Source of the DNA: a virus
Length of the DNA stretch: 64,000 nucleotides
Strand: one strand, 5' to 3'
IMG/VR virus record: IMGVR_UViG_3300021505_000001
Span: 91,703 to 155,702 of that record
Shown: one piece after another, positions 45,166-52,707 of the stretch
Position numbering within the stretch: the first letter of the stretch is position 1
Layout: each line of letters starts with the position of its first letter
The notes under the pieces: generated by a model
Databases searched by the model: none
What the model was told of the DNA's origin: nothing
The model's input: only the letters and a program-made list of their open reading frames with translations
Translations under genes and position numbers: made by a program

Positions 45166-45972
45166 CTATTTTATAATCTCATATTCAGATTCAATTTCCT
45201 TTCTGATTTTATCCCCTATTACAAAACTATCACTAGAAACCGGAGTCCCATCTAAATTCAAAGAAGAGATTTTAACAGAAAAATATTCTTTAGGAAACCA
45301 TTTTCTTAACTTCTTAATATCAAAATCTCTATTTCTTCCTATTGTTAAATTAAGTATAGTTTTAAAATTACTCTTTGTTCGAACTTTACCTAACTCCTCC
45401 AAGCTTGCCTTAAATTCATAAGGTATTAAAAAATCACGATATTTCTCATCAAATGAATGGATTGAAAATTGTAGTGCCATATTTTCTTTTATCCAACTAT
45501 AATCTGCATTTTTTATACCTATGGTTGATATATAATGCTGTGCTTTAACACCTATAAACAAACCATTATCAACAACATCAATGACTTTTTTAACAGCATC
45601 TATATTAAGAAAAGGTTCTCCCATTCTTGTATAATTTATTCTAAATTCCTTTGCTTGTTGTGGAAGAAATGATTCTTCATTATTCCATCCCTTATGATAT
45701 TTATTTGTTATAAACAATATTTGCTCTACTATCTCTTGGGATGTTAAGGTGCGAAATCTTTCCAAATTTTTAGTAGCGCAGAATTTACATCCAATTGGAC
45801 ATCCACTCATAACAGACACACCAATTATCCATTTTTTCTTTTTAATAGAACTTAGATTTTTTGTATCGGATAGAATAAAAGTACTTGTAACTTCAACTGG
45901 ATAACCATCCTCAGTTTCAAGTAAATAAAATGTCTCATTTGGGAATTCTATTTTATTAATTTTCCTTAACAT
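45166..45972 (-). CDS. Radical SAM protein, RlmN/Cfr-related, 268 aa
   Basis: The iron-sulfur motif Cys58-x3-Cys62-x2-Cys65 (GCPIGCKFC), the MGEP motif (117-120) and QFSIHSFDE are typical of the RlmN/Cfr branch of radical SAM enzymes, which methylate adenosines in rRNA/tRNA. These three are the only cysteines. The second, methyl-carrying Cys near the C-terminus of RlmN is absent, and the protein is about 100 residues shorter than RlmN. A different reaction or substrate is therefore likely. It shares an operon with a tRNA guanylyltransferase, which hints at RNA modification. AAGGA precedes the ATG. Confidence 0.8.
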   Translation of the reverse strand: MLRKINKIEFPNETFYLLETEDGYPVEVTSTFILSDTKNLSSIKKKKWIIGVSVMSGCPIGCKFCATKNLERFRTLTSQEIVEQILFITNKYHKGWNNEESFLPQQAKEFRINYTRMGEPFLNIDAVKKVIDVVDNGLFIGVKAQHYISTIGIKNADYSWIKENMALQFSIHSFDEKYRDFLIPYEFKASLEELGKVRTKSNFKTILNLTIGRNRDFDIKKLRKWFPKEYFSVKISSLNLDGTPVSSDSFVIGDKIRKEIESEYEIIK

Positions 45973-45999
45973 ATTAAATATCCTTATAACGAATTAAAA

Positions 46000-46314
46000 T
46001 TACCACCACAACCAACCAGCATCTTTCTTGGGCACATCAAAATTATAAGTCCATAAATCCATTTTACGTAAAATTCGGTTACATTCTTGTTTCATACGGT
46101 TTCTATAAAAGCGGTTTCTATACCTACGAAACCAGGCTGGAGCATTTGACATACAATGATGCCCACATCCTTTATCAGAATAATATAACGCTTTTAGACG
46201 TTCTAATTCTTTCCCTGTAGCTTTTACCCATACACAAATATTACCATCATATTTAATATTTGATAGTGCCCAATCAGGAACCTTAGTATTTCTACGTCTA
46301 TAAGTTCTGCTCAT
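46000..46314 (-). CDS. Small basic Cys/Trp-containing protein, 104 aa
   Basis: I set the start at ATG 46314 (MSRTYRRRNTKVP), just after AGGATGATTG, in preference to the TTG one codon earlier. The protein is very basic, with Arg-rich segments (RRYRNRFYRNRMK) and a CGHHC motif near the middle, and ends WLWW. Nucleic-acid binding is plausible. No family is recognised. It lies between the radical SAM gene and the zinc-ribbon and Thg1 genes. Confidence 0.7.
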   Translation of the reverse strand: MSRTYRRRNTKVPDWALSNIKYDGNICVWVKATGKELERLKALYYSDKGCGHHCMSNAPAWFRRYRNRFYRNRMKQECNRILRKMDLWTYNFDVPKKDAGWLWW

Positions 46315-46358
46315 CAATCATCCTAAGTTTAATTTTGGACAAATTTTGCTATGATATA

Positions 46359-46580
46359 TTATTTCTTATCATCTGGAAGAGGGGGAATCCTTTTCATGTT
46401 AGCAACTAACTGAACAATGTTTCCTTTAATTAATTCTTTATGATAGTGACTTCCAATTGAATAAAACTTTGATAAAGTAGATAATTTACAGTTTGGACAG
46501 GAATAATCAAAACGTGCATATTTAACAGCATCTTTTGCTACAGCAAAATTGCAGTTAGGACAAAAAACACAACCTTCCAT
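46359..46580 (-). CDS. Zinc-ribbon protein, 73 aa
   Basis: Two CxxC knuckles, CPNCNF (near residue 8) and CPNCKL (near 33), plus an extra Cys at position 4, indicate a zinc ribbon. AAAAGGAG lies before the ATG. It sits 12 bp after the Thg1 gene in the leftward accessory operon, and may bind RNA or act as an adaptor. Function unknown. Confidence 0.75.
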   Translation of the reverse strand: MEGCVFCPNCNFAVAKDAVKYARFDYSCPNCKLSTLSKFYSIGSHYHKELIKGNIVQLVANMKRIPPLPDDKK

Positions 46581-46592
46581 ATAAAGCTCCTT

Positions 46593-47288
46593 TTATTTTG
46601 GATATTCAAACAAATTTCCAACTATTTTTGAAATACTATCGTAAGAGGGTTTGACATAATACTTTTGTAATTTACCAAAAGTATTATATCGAAAGAAAGT
46701 TCCATTTTTTTCCATATCATTCAAATCAGTAGCCCAATTTTTGCCAATATCATATAACATTTGATGCATATCACATTGTTTCTTGCCTTTAAGCTGTTTA
46801 TTAGAAAAGAAATGTCTACAATACATTTGAAGGCTATTCTTTTTCCAATCCATTGCACGCCACAGCAAACAATTTACGACTTCATTATGAGGGATATTGA
46901 AAGCTCTGGCATCAAATACAACAGGATTTTCATAACTCCCATACAATTTATTAAAGAAAACAGACATATAAGATGCTGTAACACTTTCAATTTTGTTTAG
47001 TCTATAACCAAACCATGCTTCTGTGTTCAAAGTATCATAATCAGCAAGACAAAATGTAACTTCATCACTTTGAACATAAGCTATTTTAAAACCCTGCATT
47101 TGGCGGGAAACTTCTATCGCTGAGTTTACCATAGCTTCCATCAATTGACTATCAAAAGGCCTTTTACAATGTTTTGTAAACGTATGAAAAGCCTTTCCAT
47201 CAACCCGAACTATTAATGGGGTTCTCCTTAAAGCATACCTTTGTGTTACAAATTCATAACGTTTAAAACGTTCCCCTATAGTAAGCAT
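46593..47288 (-). CDS. tRNA-His guanylyltransferase-like protein (Thg1 family), 231 aa
   Basis: Thg1 enzymes add nucleotides in the 3'-to-5' direction, classically G-1 on tRNA-His, using two metal ions. The catalytic residues are all present: RVDGKAFHTF with Asp30, and VQSDEVTF with Asp75 and Glu76 (human D29, D76, E77). Length and layout fit the bacterial/archaeal Thg1-like proteins, with WRAMDWKKNS in the finger region. No tRNA-His gene is seen in the window, so it probably acts on host or distant phage tRNAs, or repairs damaged 5' ends. GGAG precedes the ATG. Confidence 0.9.
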   Translation of the reverse strand: MLTIGERFKRYEFVTQRYALRRTPLIVRVDGKAFHTFTKHCKRPFDSQLMEAMVNSAIEVSRQMQGFKIAYVQSDEVTFCLADYDTLNTEAWFGYRLNKIESVTASYMSVFFNKLYGSYENPVVFDARAFNIPHNEVVNCLLWRAMDWKKNSLQMYCRHFFSNKQLKGKKQCDMHQMLYDIGKNWATDLNDMEKNGTFFRYNTFGKLQKYYVKPSYDSISKIVGNLFEYPK

Positions 47289-47312
47289 TAATAATCTCCT
47301 TTTTAAGACAAA

Positions 47313-47627
47313 TTATTTTTTCAAGTTAAGCTTTGTATATTGTGGATGATGTTTACTTCTCATATGAAGAGTCCATTTAGTTACATCATTCCCAAAGGTA
47401 TGAATAACTTTACTTAAATGAGTTCGACTATCTATCTTATTAATATCATCCATAGAAGCTATTGTTACAAGATAATAAATACCATTCTGAGCTATATCTA
47501 TTTGACGTTTTAACTCACCTATAGCTGTTTTCTTTTTTTGAATCATTAGATGTATAGTAGAAAGAGTACACTCAATCATATAAAAAAGAGCGCTTTCACA
47601 GTTACGGATATGATGATGATCTAACAT
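47313..47627 (-). CDS. Hypothetical His-rich protein, 104 aa
   Basis: I chose ATG 47627 (MLDHHHIRNC), 7 nt after GAGGG, over an upstream TTG. A DHHH cluster lies at the N-terminus and MRSKHHPQYTKLNLKK at the C-terminus. It is helical overall, with no recognised family. It lies between the Thg1 gene and two zinc-ribbon genes in the accessory operon. Confidence 0.65.
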   Translation of the reverse strand: MLDHHHIRNCESALFYMIECTLSTIHLMIQKKKTAIGELKRQIDIAQNGIYYLVTIASMDDINKIDSRTHLSKVIHTFGNDVTKWTLHMRSKHHPQYTKLNLKK

Positions 47628-47629
47628 AA

Positions 47630-47962
47630 TCAATCCCTCTTTCTTGGCTTCAAATGAATAGTCCTGCCATTATTCCATGTAGAAAAACCTGTATTTTCTT
47701 CGTTGACTTCTTCCAACATAACTGCATTAAATGTTGGATACTCCTCTTTTACAGATATTGGGTCAAATCCAAACATCATTATTCCTGATTCCTCATCATC
47801 ATAGTAGGATTCACCACCAACTCCATAGCATGAATTACATTCACATACAACAATCCCAAAGAAAATACCTTCAGATTCTACACCCCTTGAAAGAGATTCC
47901 TCAAATTCATCTGGAAGGGTATAATAGTTTCCACACTTTGGGCACTGATATAATCCTGACAT
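47630..47962 (-). CDS. Zinc-ribbon protein, 110 aa
   Basis: CPKCGNYYTL at the N-terminus and CECNSC near residue 40 form a zinc ribbon with a long insert. The rest is acidic. GGAGG lies 8 nt before the ATG. It is one of three zinc-ribbon genes in this operon. Function unknown; adaptor or anti-host factors are possible. Confidence 0.7.
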   Translation of the reverse strand: MSGLYQCPKCGNYYTLPDEFEESLSRGVESEGIFFGIVVCECNSCYGVGGESYYDDEESGIMMFGFDPISVKEEYPTFNAVMLEEVNEENTGFSTWNNGRTIHLKPRKRD

Positions 47963-48027
47963 TTTTTAAATCCTCCTTAGTTTTTATATAAAAATACACG
48001 TTTCTATTAAGTATGTCAAGAAAAAAA

Positions 48028-48369
48028 TTAAAACTTTTTGAAAGACTCAACAATATCCTTTATACTGAAAGTAACTGTTGTTTCTCCTGTATTGTTTTCA
48101 ATAATAGAATCAAAAACAGGAAGATTTGCATCCGATTCTACAACATCAAAAGTAAAAAGTTTTGTTGTATGTAATCCTTTAATTTGAAAAAGTTCCTCAT
48201 CTGTAAATTCATGTACACCAAAACCCTGCTTATAGTGACATCGAGGACATCTTTCTATAGCTCTAAAAACAGGACTTGTTTCTGAATCAAAATACTCATT
48301 GAATTGTTTTATATACTCATCTGAAATCCTTAATTGGATTCCACAATTCTTACATTTATAGCTTTCCAA
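48028..48369 (-). CDS. Zinc-ribbon protein, 113 aa, TTG start
   Basis: The protein opens ESYKCKNCGIQLRIS and later has CPRCHY, forming a zinc ribbon. The C-terminal half is a separate beta-rich segment. No ATG fits; AAGGAGG followed about 9-11 nt later by TTG (48369) marks a TTG start. It is the first gene of the leftward accessory operon. The promoter is not clear in the intergenic region upstream. Confidence 0.65.
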   Translation of the reverse strand: MESYKCKNCGIQLRISDEYIKQFNEYFDSETSPVFRAIERCPRCHYKQGFGVHEFTDEELFQIKGLHTTKLFTFDVVESDANLPVFDSIIENNTGETTVTFSIKDIVESFKKF

Positions 48370-48753
48370 AACAAACGTCCCCTCCTTATTAATCCTAAAA
48401 ATTTTTTTATTTTATCTCTATAAATATACATACAAAAAATGGAATAACAATAATTTTCTAAATATATAAAACATTCTGTATAGATATCTAAGAAAAGTTC
48501 CTATATTTTCTATGATTTATAATAACATACTTATCAAAAACCCACCAAAGTAAGGTATAGATAAATGGAAAAACATTATACATAACTACTTCTGTCTAAT
48601 CTTTATATAAAGGTTGAATCTTAATGGCATTATAAAATAATTTATGATGTAGATTAAGTAATAAAAATTTGTGAGTTGAGACAGAAGTTAGAAAAATTAT
48701 TTATTTTCAATTATTGTATTTAAAAACTTCGTCTCTCACATAAGAGGATTAAT
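48370..48753. other. Intergenic region, 384 bp, with inverted repeats
   Basis: No gene is seen. A plus-strand TAAAACATT lies at 48467-48475, some 280 bp before the 48754 gene. An inverted repeat ACTTCTGTCT (48588-48597) with AGACAGAAGT (48679-48688) encloses a 12-bp palindrome CTTTATATAAAG (48601-48612). It may contain an operator or a structured leader for the 48754 operon. Confidence 0.5.
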
Positions 48754-49116
48754 ATGCCATTACACATTCCTATAAAAATATCAGATTCTACCTTTATAAT
48801 CGAAAGTAAATTAATTATATTTATAATAAATGGCACTCTGACAGCTATTATAGGGGGAATAGTTAGAAATTTAACGGATTATTCTGATACTATAAGAGAT
48901 TTAATCATTGAGGGGATAGTTGCAGGATTCCTTGGATTTATAGCTTCTTTATTTTGCTATGAACACCAATTTACTTTCTCTCATGTACTTATAACTTGCA
49001 GTATTTGTGGGTTTCTAACAAGAAATATTTTAAAAAATTTAAATGAAGTTGAACTATTAATAACAAAGTGGAAAGAATTCACTGATTTTATAAAAAATAA
49101 TCCTGATGATAAATAG
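48754..49116 (+). CDS. Small membrane protein, holin-like, 120 aa
   Basis: Three hydrophobic segments are visible: about 23-40 (LIIFIINGTLTAIIGGIV), 53-70 (IVAGFLGFIASLFCYEHQ) and 76-92 (FSHVLITCSICGFLTR). The pattern 'loop-G-G-I-V-R ... G-F-L-G-F' and a charged C-terminal tail resemble three-helix phage holins, which form lethal membrane lesions at lysis. No endolysin is in the window, so holin is only a suggestion. AGAGG precedes the ATG. It starts a rightward three-gene unit with a second membrane protein and a receiver domain. Confidence 0.7.
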   Translation: MPLHIPIKISDSTFIIESKLIIFIINGTLTAIIGGIVRNLTDYSDTIRDLIIEGIVAGFLGFIASLFCYEHQFTFSHVLITCSICGFLTRNILKNLNEVELLITKWKEFTDFIKNNPDDK

Positions 49117-49127
49117 AGGTATTTAAA

Positions 49128-49721
49128 ATGAATAAAAAACTTCAAGGTTTTTTAATATTTTTGTCTGTTGCTATAATCTTATTTGGTATATTTACTCCTT
49201 CATTGTTATTAATAGTATTTGTAGGGTATCTTCTATTTTATGAAGGTATTTGCCTGATAAGTGGATTTTTTGAATGGATGGAATCTAAAAAAGAAAGGTA
49301 TTATGAAGTTACTGGAACTGTAAAAAACTTGATAGGAACACATCTAAGGGCATCTCTATTTATAATATTTCCTTTAGCTTCTATTACTTTAATTATTACA
49401 GACATCCAAAACTATCATACATGGAAAGCAATTTTATATCCATATACAGATTTTCTAACAATTTTAAATCATACAAGTAATAGTGCTGAATTAAACATAG
49501 GTAGATTCCTTTTTGAAACAACTACAAGAGCATTTCTTATATTCAATTCTCTTCAGATTATACATACTTCTATAGTTTTAGAAAGAATAATTGGTGTAAG
49601 ATTTACCAAAAAATATCCTCCTCTTACAAATATAATCTACAAAATAGTTAAATGGGCTAAAGAATGTGATGAAACTAAAATTATAGATACTGCTGAAATA
49701 ATTTCCTTCTTAGAGAAATAG
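49128..49721 (+). CDS. Membrane protein, 197 aa
   Basis: Hydrophobic segments lie near residues 6-24 and 26-45, then 70-88, and probably 120-140. The loops include a charged stretch (GFFEWMESKKERYYEV). AGAGGT precedes the ATG. It is 11 bp after the first membrane gene and 2 bp before the receiver gene. No family is recognised. Adjacency suggests that the three work together. Confidence 0.7.
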   Translation: MNKKLQGFLIFLSVAIILFGIFTPSLLLIVFVGYLLFYEGICLISGFFEWMESKKERYYEVTGTVKNLIGTHLRASLFIIFPLASITLIITDIQNYHTWKAILYPYTDFLTILNHTSNSAELNIGRFLFETTTRAFLIFNSLQIIHTSIVLERIIGVRFTKKYPPLTNIIYKIVKWAKECDETKIIDTAEIISFLEK

Positions 49722-49723
49722 TT

Positions 49724-50275
49724 ATGACAAATGAAAAATGTCCAACAATAAGAATCATAGATAATAATGTTACTATTTTAGAGATATTACAAGATGTTTG
49801 TTCTTCTACATGGAAAAATGCAAACATAAAAACATATCTTGGTAATAATAATCTAAAACTATTGGAACTCTGTAACTCTTCACTTTTGATATTAGATCAA
49901 ATACTAGATAATACAACAGGTATTGAAATTATCAAAGAAATGGCAAATAGTTATAAAGATAAAGAATTACCTGCTGTTATTCTTATGACAGGGATTCCTA
50001 AAAATGAAATACTCAGTATAATTAAAGAAAGTAATATCATGGATAGGGTAAAAAACTTAATAATTCTATTTAAACCATTTCATATAGTAACTTTACATGA
50101 AGTAGCCTGTAATATGTGTATTGAGTTATGTAACGAAAAACTATTTTCTGTTGATTGTGATTGTCATAATAACAACTTTCAAGAGAAGTCAAAATCTATA
50201 GTACAAAAGTTATTCAACGTTATCAAAAATAAACAAAGAAAACCTACTCATAAACAAATAATAAATGAAAATTAA
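49724..50275 (+). CDS. Stand-alone response-regulator receiver domain, 183 aa
   Basis: The CheY-like residues are all present: acidic Asp13 (RIIDNN), phospho-acceptor Asp58 (LLILDQIL), Thr89 (LMTG) and Lys117-Pro118 (LFKPF). Residues after about 125 form a Cys-containing helical tail and a basic C-terminus with no DNA-binding domain. Stand-alone receivers relay phosphate from a histidine kinase; none is in the window, so a host kinase or an unphosphorylated switch are options. It is the last gene of the membrane-protein island. Receiver domains are unusual in phages. Confidence 0.8.
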   Translation: MTNEKCPTIRIIDNNVTILEILQDVCSSTWKNANIKTYLGNNNLKLLELCNSSLLILDQILDNTTGIEIIKEMANSYKDKELPAVILMTGIPKNEILSIIKESNIMDRVKNLIILFKPFHIVTLHEVACNMCIELCNEKLFSVDCDCHNNNFQEKSKSIVQKLFNVIKNKQRKPTHKQIINEN

Positions 50276-50279
50276 AACT

Positions 50280-51677
50280 TTATGTCATTGAACATTGTTT
50301 TGCCATATTAACTACAAATTGTTTCTCAAATTGAGTTTTAATCCCAATATTATCTAAGAAATTATTAAACCAACGTTTTGTCTGGTTCATACCTCTTTCA
50401 GTAAGAGGAGTAAGTATATCTTCCTTAAATCCTGTTTTGTTCCTTAAACGAATTGTAGAAAATTCTGGCATTTCATAATCTGGAACATTCTGATTTTCCA
50501 TTCGTTTTGTATATGCCCTAGTATCAGCACCTATTTTTGAAGCAAAAATTAGTTGATTTGAAATATAAGCTTCGTTGGCTACAGGACCCGGATATCGTAT
50601 TTCCAATCTTCCACCTGATCCAAACCTAAAATCATGTCTTTCAGAATCATAACTTTTCCGCATACCAAGATAACTTGATGATTCCCACCTAGGATTAGTT
50701 TTCGTTAAAGCATTAAATATACTACCTACATGATTAAGATATGTTGATATAACTTCTTGTTTATGTGTATCAGAATTAGGAACAGTAGTGGATATATGCA
50801 TCCCAGCAAATTTATCCATTACAACATCACGTCTATCTAAAATACCTGTTTGCTTCCAAGCATTTGTCATAAGATGAGACATCATAATCATATTTGATAA
50901 TGGAGCTGAACCTATAACAATTTCTCTGGCTGTTCTATTTCCTATAGAAGAAAAAGACCCATCATTATAAGCTGTAAAAGATGTTGAAGTAGAATGACCA
51001 GAAGAAAAATCATATGTCATTAAAGGTGAAACTTCTATTCCTGTTGTTTCTTTAATTGGGTCTATTACAATTTTATTTAATAGTTTTTGTTCAGGTGTTC
51101 CACTGGGTATTTTCCATCTACCCTCATATTCTAATGAAAAATAATTTGGATGCAAAGCAAAATTTGGAACAAATATACCTTTCTTACTATTTAATGGAAC
51201 AATCTTTCCATATTTAAGTAATTCCTTAACATGTGTTTTATTTACAGGATTTTTAGAAATATTACTAATAACAAAGTTATCTAAATCAATTCCATTTTTA
51301 AAATTAGATTTATTAATCTCTTGTAATGTCTTTTTGAAATCTAAACTGCGTTGTGAATACTGCTGATTTTCTGAATGCAATCTTTTCTTTTTTTTAAGCT
51401 TATAATTCATTACATCTATAGTTGCTAACTTAACATTTCCATCATCTTCAATATCCCATATATATGGAATTGAAGAAGCCTCTATAGGTAATTTAAATTT
51501 ATTTCCTTTTCCTCCATTAAATAAACGTATCTGTCTATCTATTTTAAGTTTATCTAAATCTATACTTTCTCCTATTGTTTTATAGACTTCAGGAGATAAA
51601 TGTAAATCAGCAGTATTTGTTAATTTTTGTAAATATTTAGAAGTTTTTTGTGCTAAATCATTGTAATCAATTGTCAT
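50280..51677 (-). CDS. Amidoligase-like (glutamine-synthetase fold) protein, 465 aa
   Basis: The C-terminal part has the motif order of GS-fold amidoligases: FSLEYEGRW (near 179-187), YNDGSF, REIVIGSAPLS, GMHISTT (near 291-297) and GRLEIRYPGP (near 359-368). These parallel the family's 'GvElE', 'DgS', 'EivSp', 'GlHvHv' and a later catalytic/ligand Arg/Glu. Such enzymes form amide bonds using ATP. The N-terminal 170 residues are unrecognised. GGAGG precedes the ATG. It is the last gene in an operon headed by a second amidoligase-like protein at 52708. Assignment is by motif pattern only. Confidence 0.6.
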   Translation of the reverse strand: MTIDYNDLAQKTSKYLQKLTNTADLHLSPEVYKTIGESIDLDKLKIDRQIRLFNGGKGNKFKLPIEASSIPYIWDIEDDGNVKLATIDVMNYKLKKKKRLHSENQQYSQRSLDFKKTLQEINKSNFKNGIDLDNFVISNISKNPVNKTHVKELLKYGKIVPLNSKKGIFVPNFALHPNYFSLEYEGRWKIPSGTPEQKLLNKIVIDPIKETTGIEVSPLMTYDFSSGHSTSTSFTAYNDGSFSSIGNRTAREIVIGSAPLSNMIMMSHLMTNAWKQTGILDRRDVVMDKFAGMHISTTVPNSDTHKQEVISTYLNHVGSIFNALTKTNPRWESSSYLGMRKSYDSERHDFRFGSGGRLEIRYPGPVANEAYISNQLIFASKIGADTRAYTKRMENQNVPDYEMPEFSTIRLRNKTGFKEDILTPLTERGMNQTKRWFNNFLDNIGIKTQFEKQFVVNMAKQCSMT

Positions 51678-51731
51678 CTTTTTTCCTCCAGCATGGATAA
51701 CACAGCTTTATATATGTGACGCTGACCAATA

Positions 51732-52238
51732 TTATCTCTTTAATTTCATTCCAGGTTTTATTCTAAATACATTATATGCATTTGTATAAGTTACTATTTT
51801 TTCATAAGTTTCTGAAGGATTTGCTACATGACTATTTGCTAAAAAAGAAATCATCTTATGAGAATCAGGCATTTCAACATAGAAAAAACTAACATCTGAT
51901 ACCAAAGAAGCTTCATTTATAAGATAAAGGAAACTCAAATCATTTAAATTGTGTTTTGATGGTTTTGAATCATTAATTATAGACTTTTCAAGATAATAAC
52001 GACATAAACCATAATCAGGGTTGTCCATTATGGAATAGTAAAGCCATGTAGTAGGACTATTATAATCCTTTGACAATGGATAGTAATCCTTCCATATTTC
52101 AGCAATTATATTATAAGGATGTTTATAGGTTGACATAACTTCACGTTTAATCCCATGCACCCTACAATATAATATATAGGAGCTATACTGTCTGGGAAGG
52201 ATAGATTTTATAAATGTTTCAGTATCTTTTAATCGCAT
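51732..52238 (-). CDS. Hypothetical protein, 168 aa
   Basis: I set the start at ATG 52238 (MRLKDTETF), with GAGG 9 nt upstream, over the TTG one codon earlier. The protein is helical and Tyr-rich (SSYILYCRVHG; DNPDYGLCRYYLEKS). No family is recognised. It lies between the 136-aa gene and the 465-aa amidoligase-like gene, so it may provide or recognise the substrate. Confidence 0.65.
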   Translation of the reverse strand: MRLKDTETFIKSILPRQYSSYILYCRVHGIKREVMSTYKHPYNIIAEIWKDYYPLSKDYNSPTTWLYYSIMDNPDYGLCRYYLEKSIINDSKPSKHNLNDLSFLYLINEASLVSDVSFFYVEMPDSHKMISFLANSHVANPSETYEKIVTYTNAYNVFRIKPGMKLKR

Positions 52239-52241
52239 CAA

Positions 52242-52652
52242 TTAAAACCTCATAAAGATGTTCATATTGTCTTTTATATGCTTTTTTACTTCATCAAATG
52301 AATATAATTTTATATCGGATCGTTTATGTTTATCTTTAAGATAGTATTCAATTACTTCTTTTATGTCTTTCCAATTACGCTTATTAAAATCAAAAACATA
52401 TGGGAATATTGAAGTAATTAAATTTCTTGTTTGAGATTTGTCAAGAAAAGTATTTTTTACCAAAGTTTTAATATTGGCTTTATCTACATACTTATAATAT
52501 CTTTGAAGATACCCAGCTACAAACATATCAAATCCTGTATAAATATTTACAGGACTTGCTAAATAAAATATTTCAAAAATTTTTATAGGATTATTATCCC
52601 ATATAGAATCCTCTACAGCAATTAAACCTGATTCATCGATTAAAACTTTCAT
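52242..52652 (-). CDS. Hypothetical protein, 136 aa
   Basis: I chose ATG 52652 (MKVLIDESGLIAVED) with GAGG 8 nt upstream, over an upstream start that would overlap the preceding gene. The protein is helical with many aromatic and Lys residues. It follows the 977-aa amidoligase-like gene in the same operon. Function unknown. Confidence 0.65.
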   Translation of the reverse strand: MKVLIDESGLIAVEDSIWDNNPIKIFEIFYLASPVNIYTGFDMFVAGYLQRYYKYVDKANIKTLVKNTFLDKSQTRNLITSIFPYVFDFNKRNWKDIKEVIEYYLKDKHKRSDIKLYSFDEVKKHIKDNMNIFMRF

Positions 52653-52707
52653 TACTTTTCCTCTATTATGAAACCCCTTGCTTTTTAAACATGGGTTTAA
52701 GGTGTTA

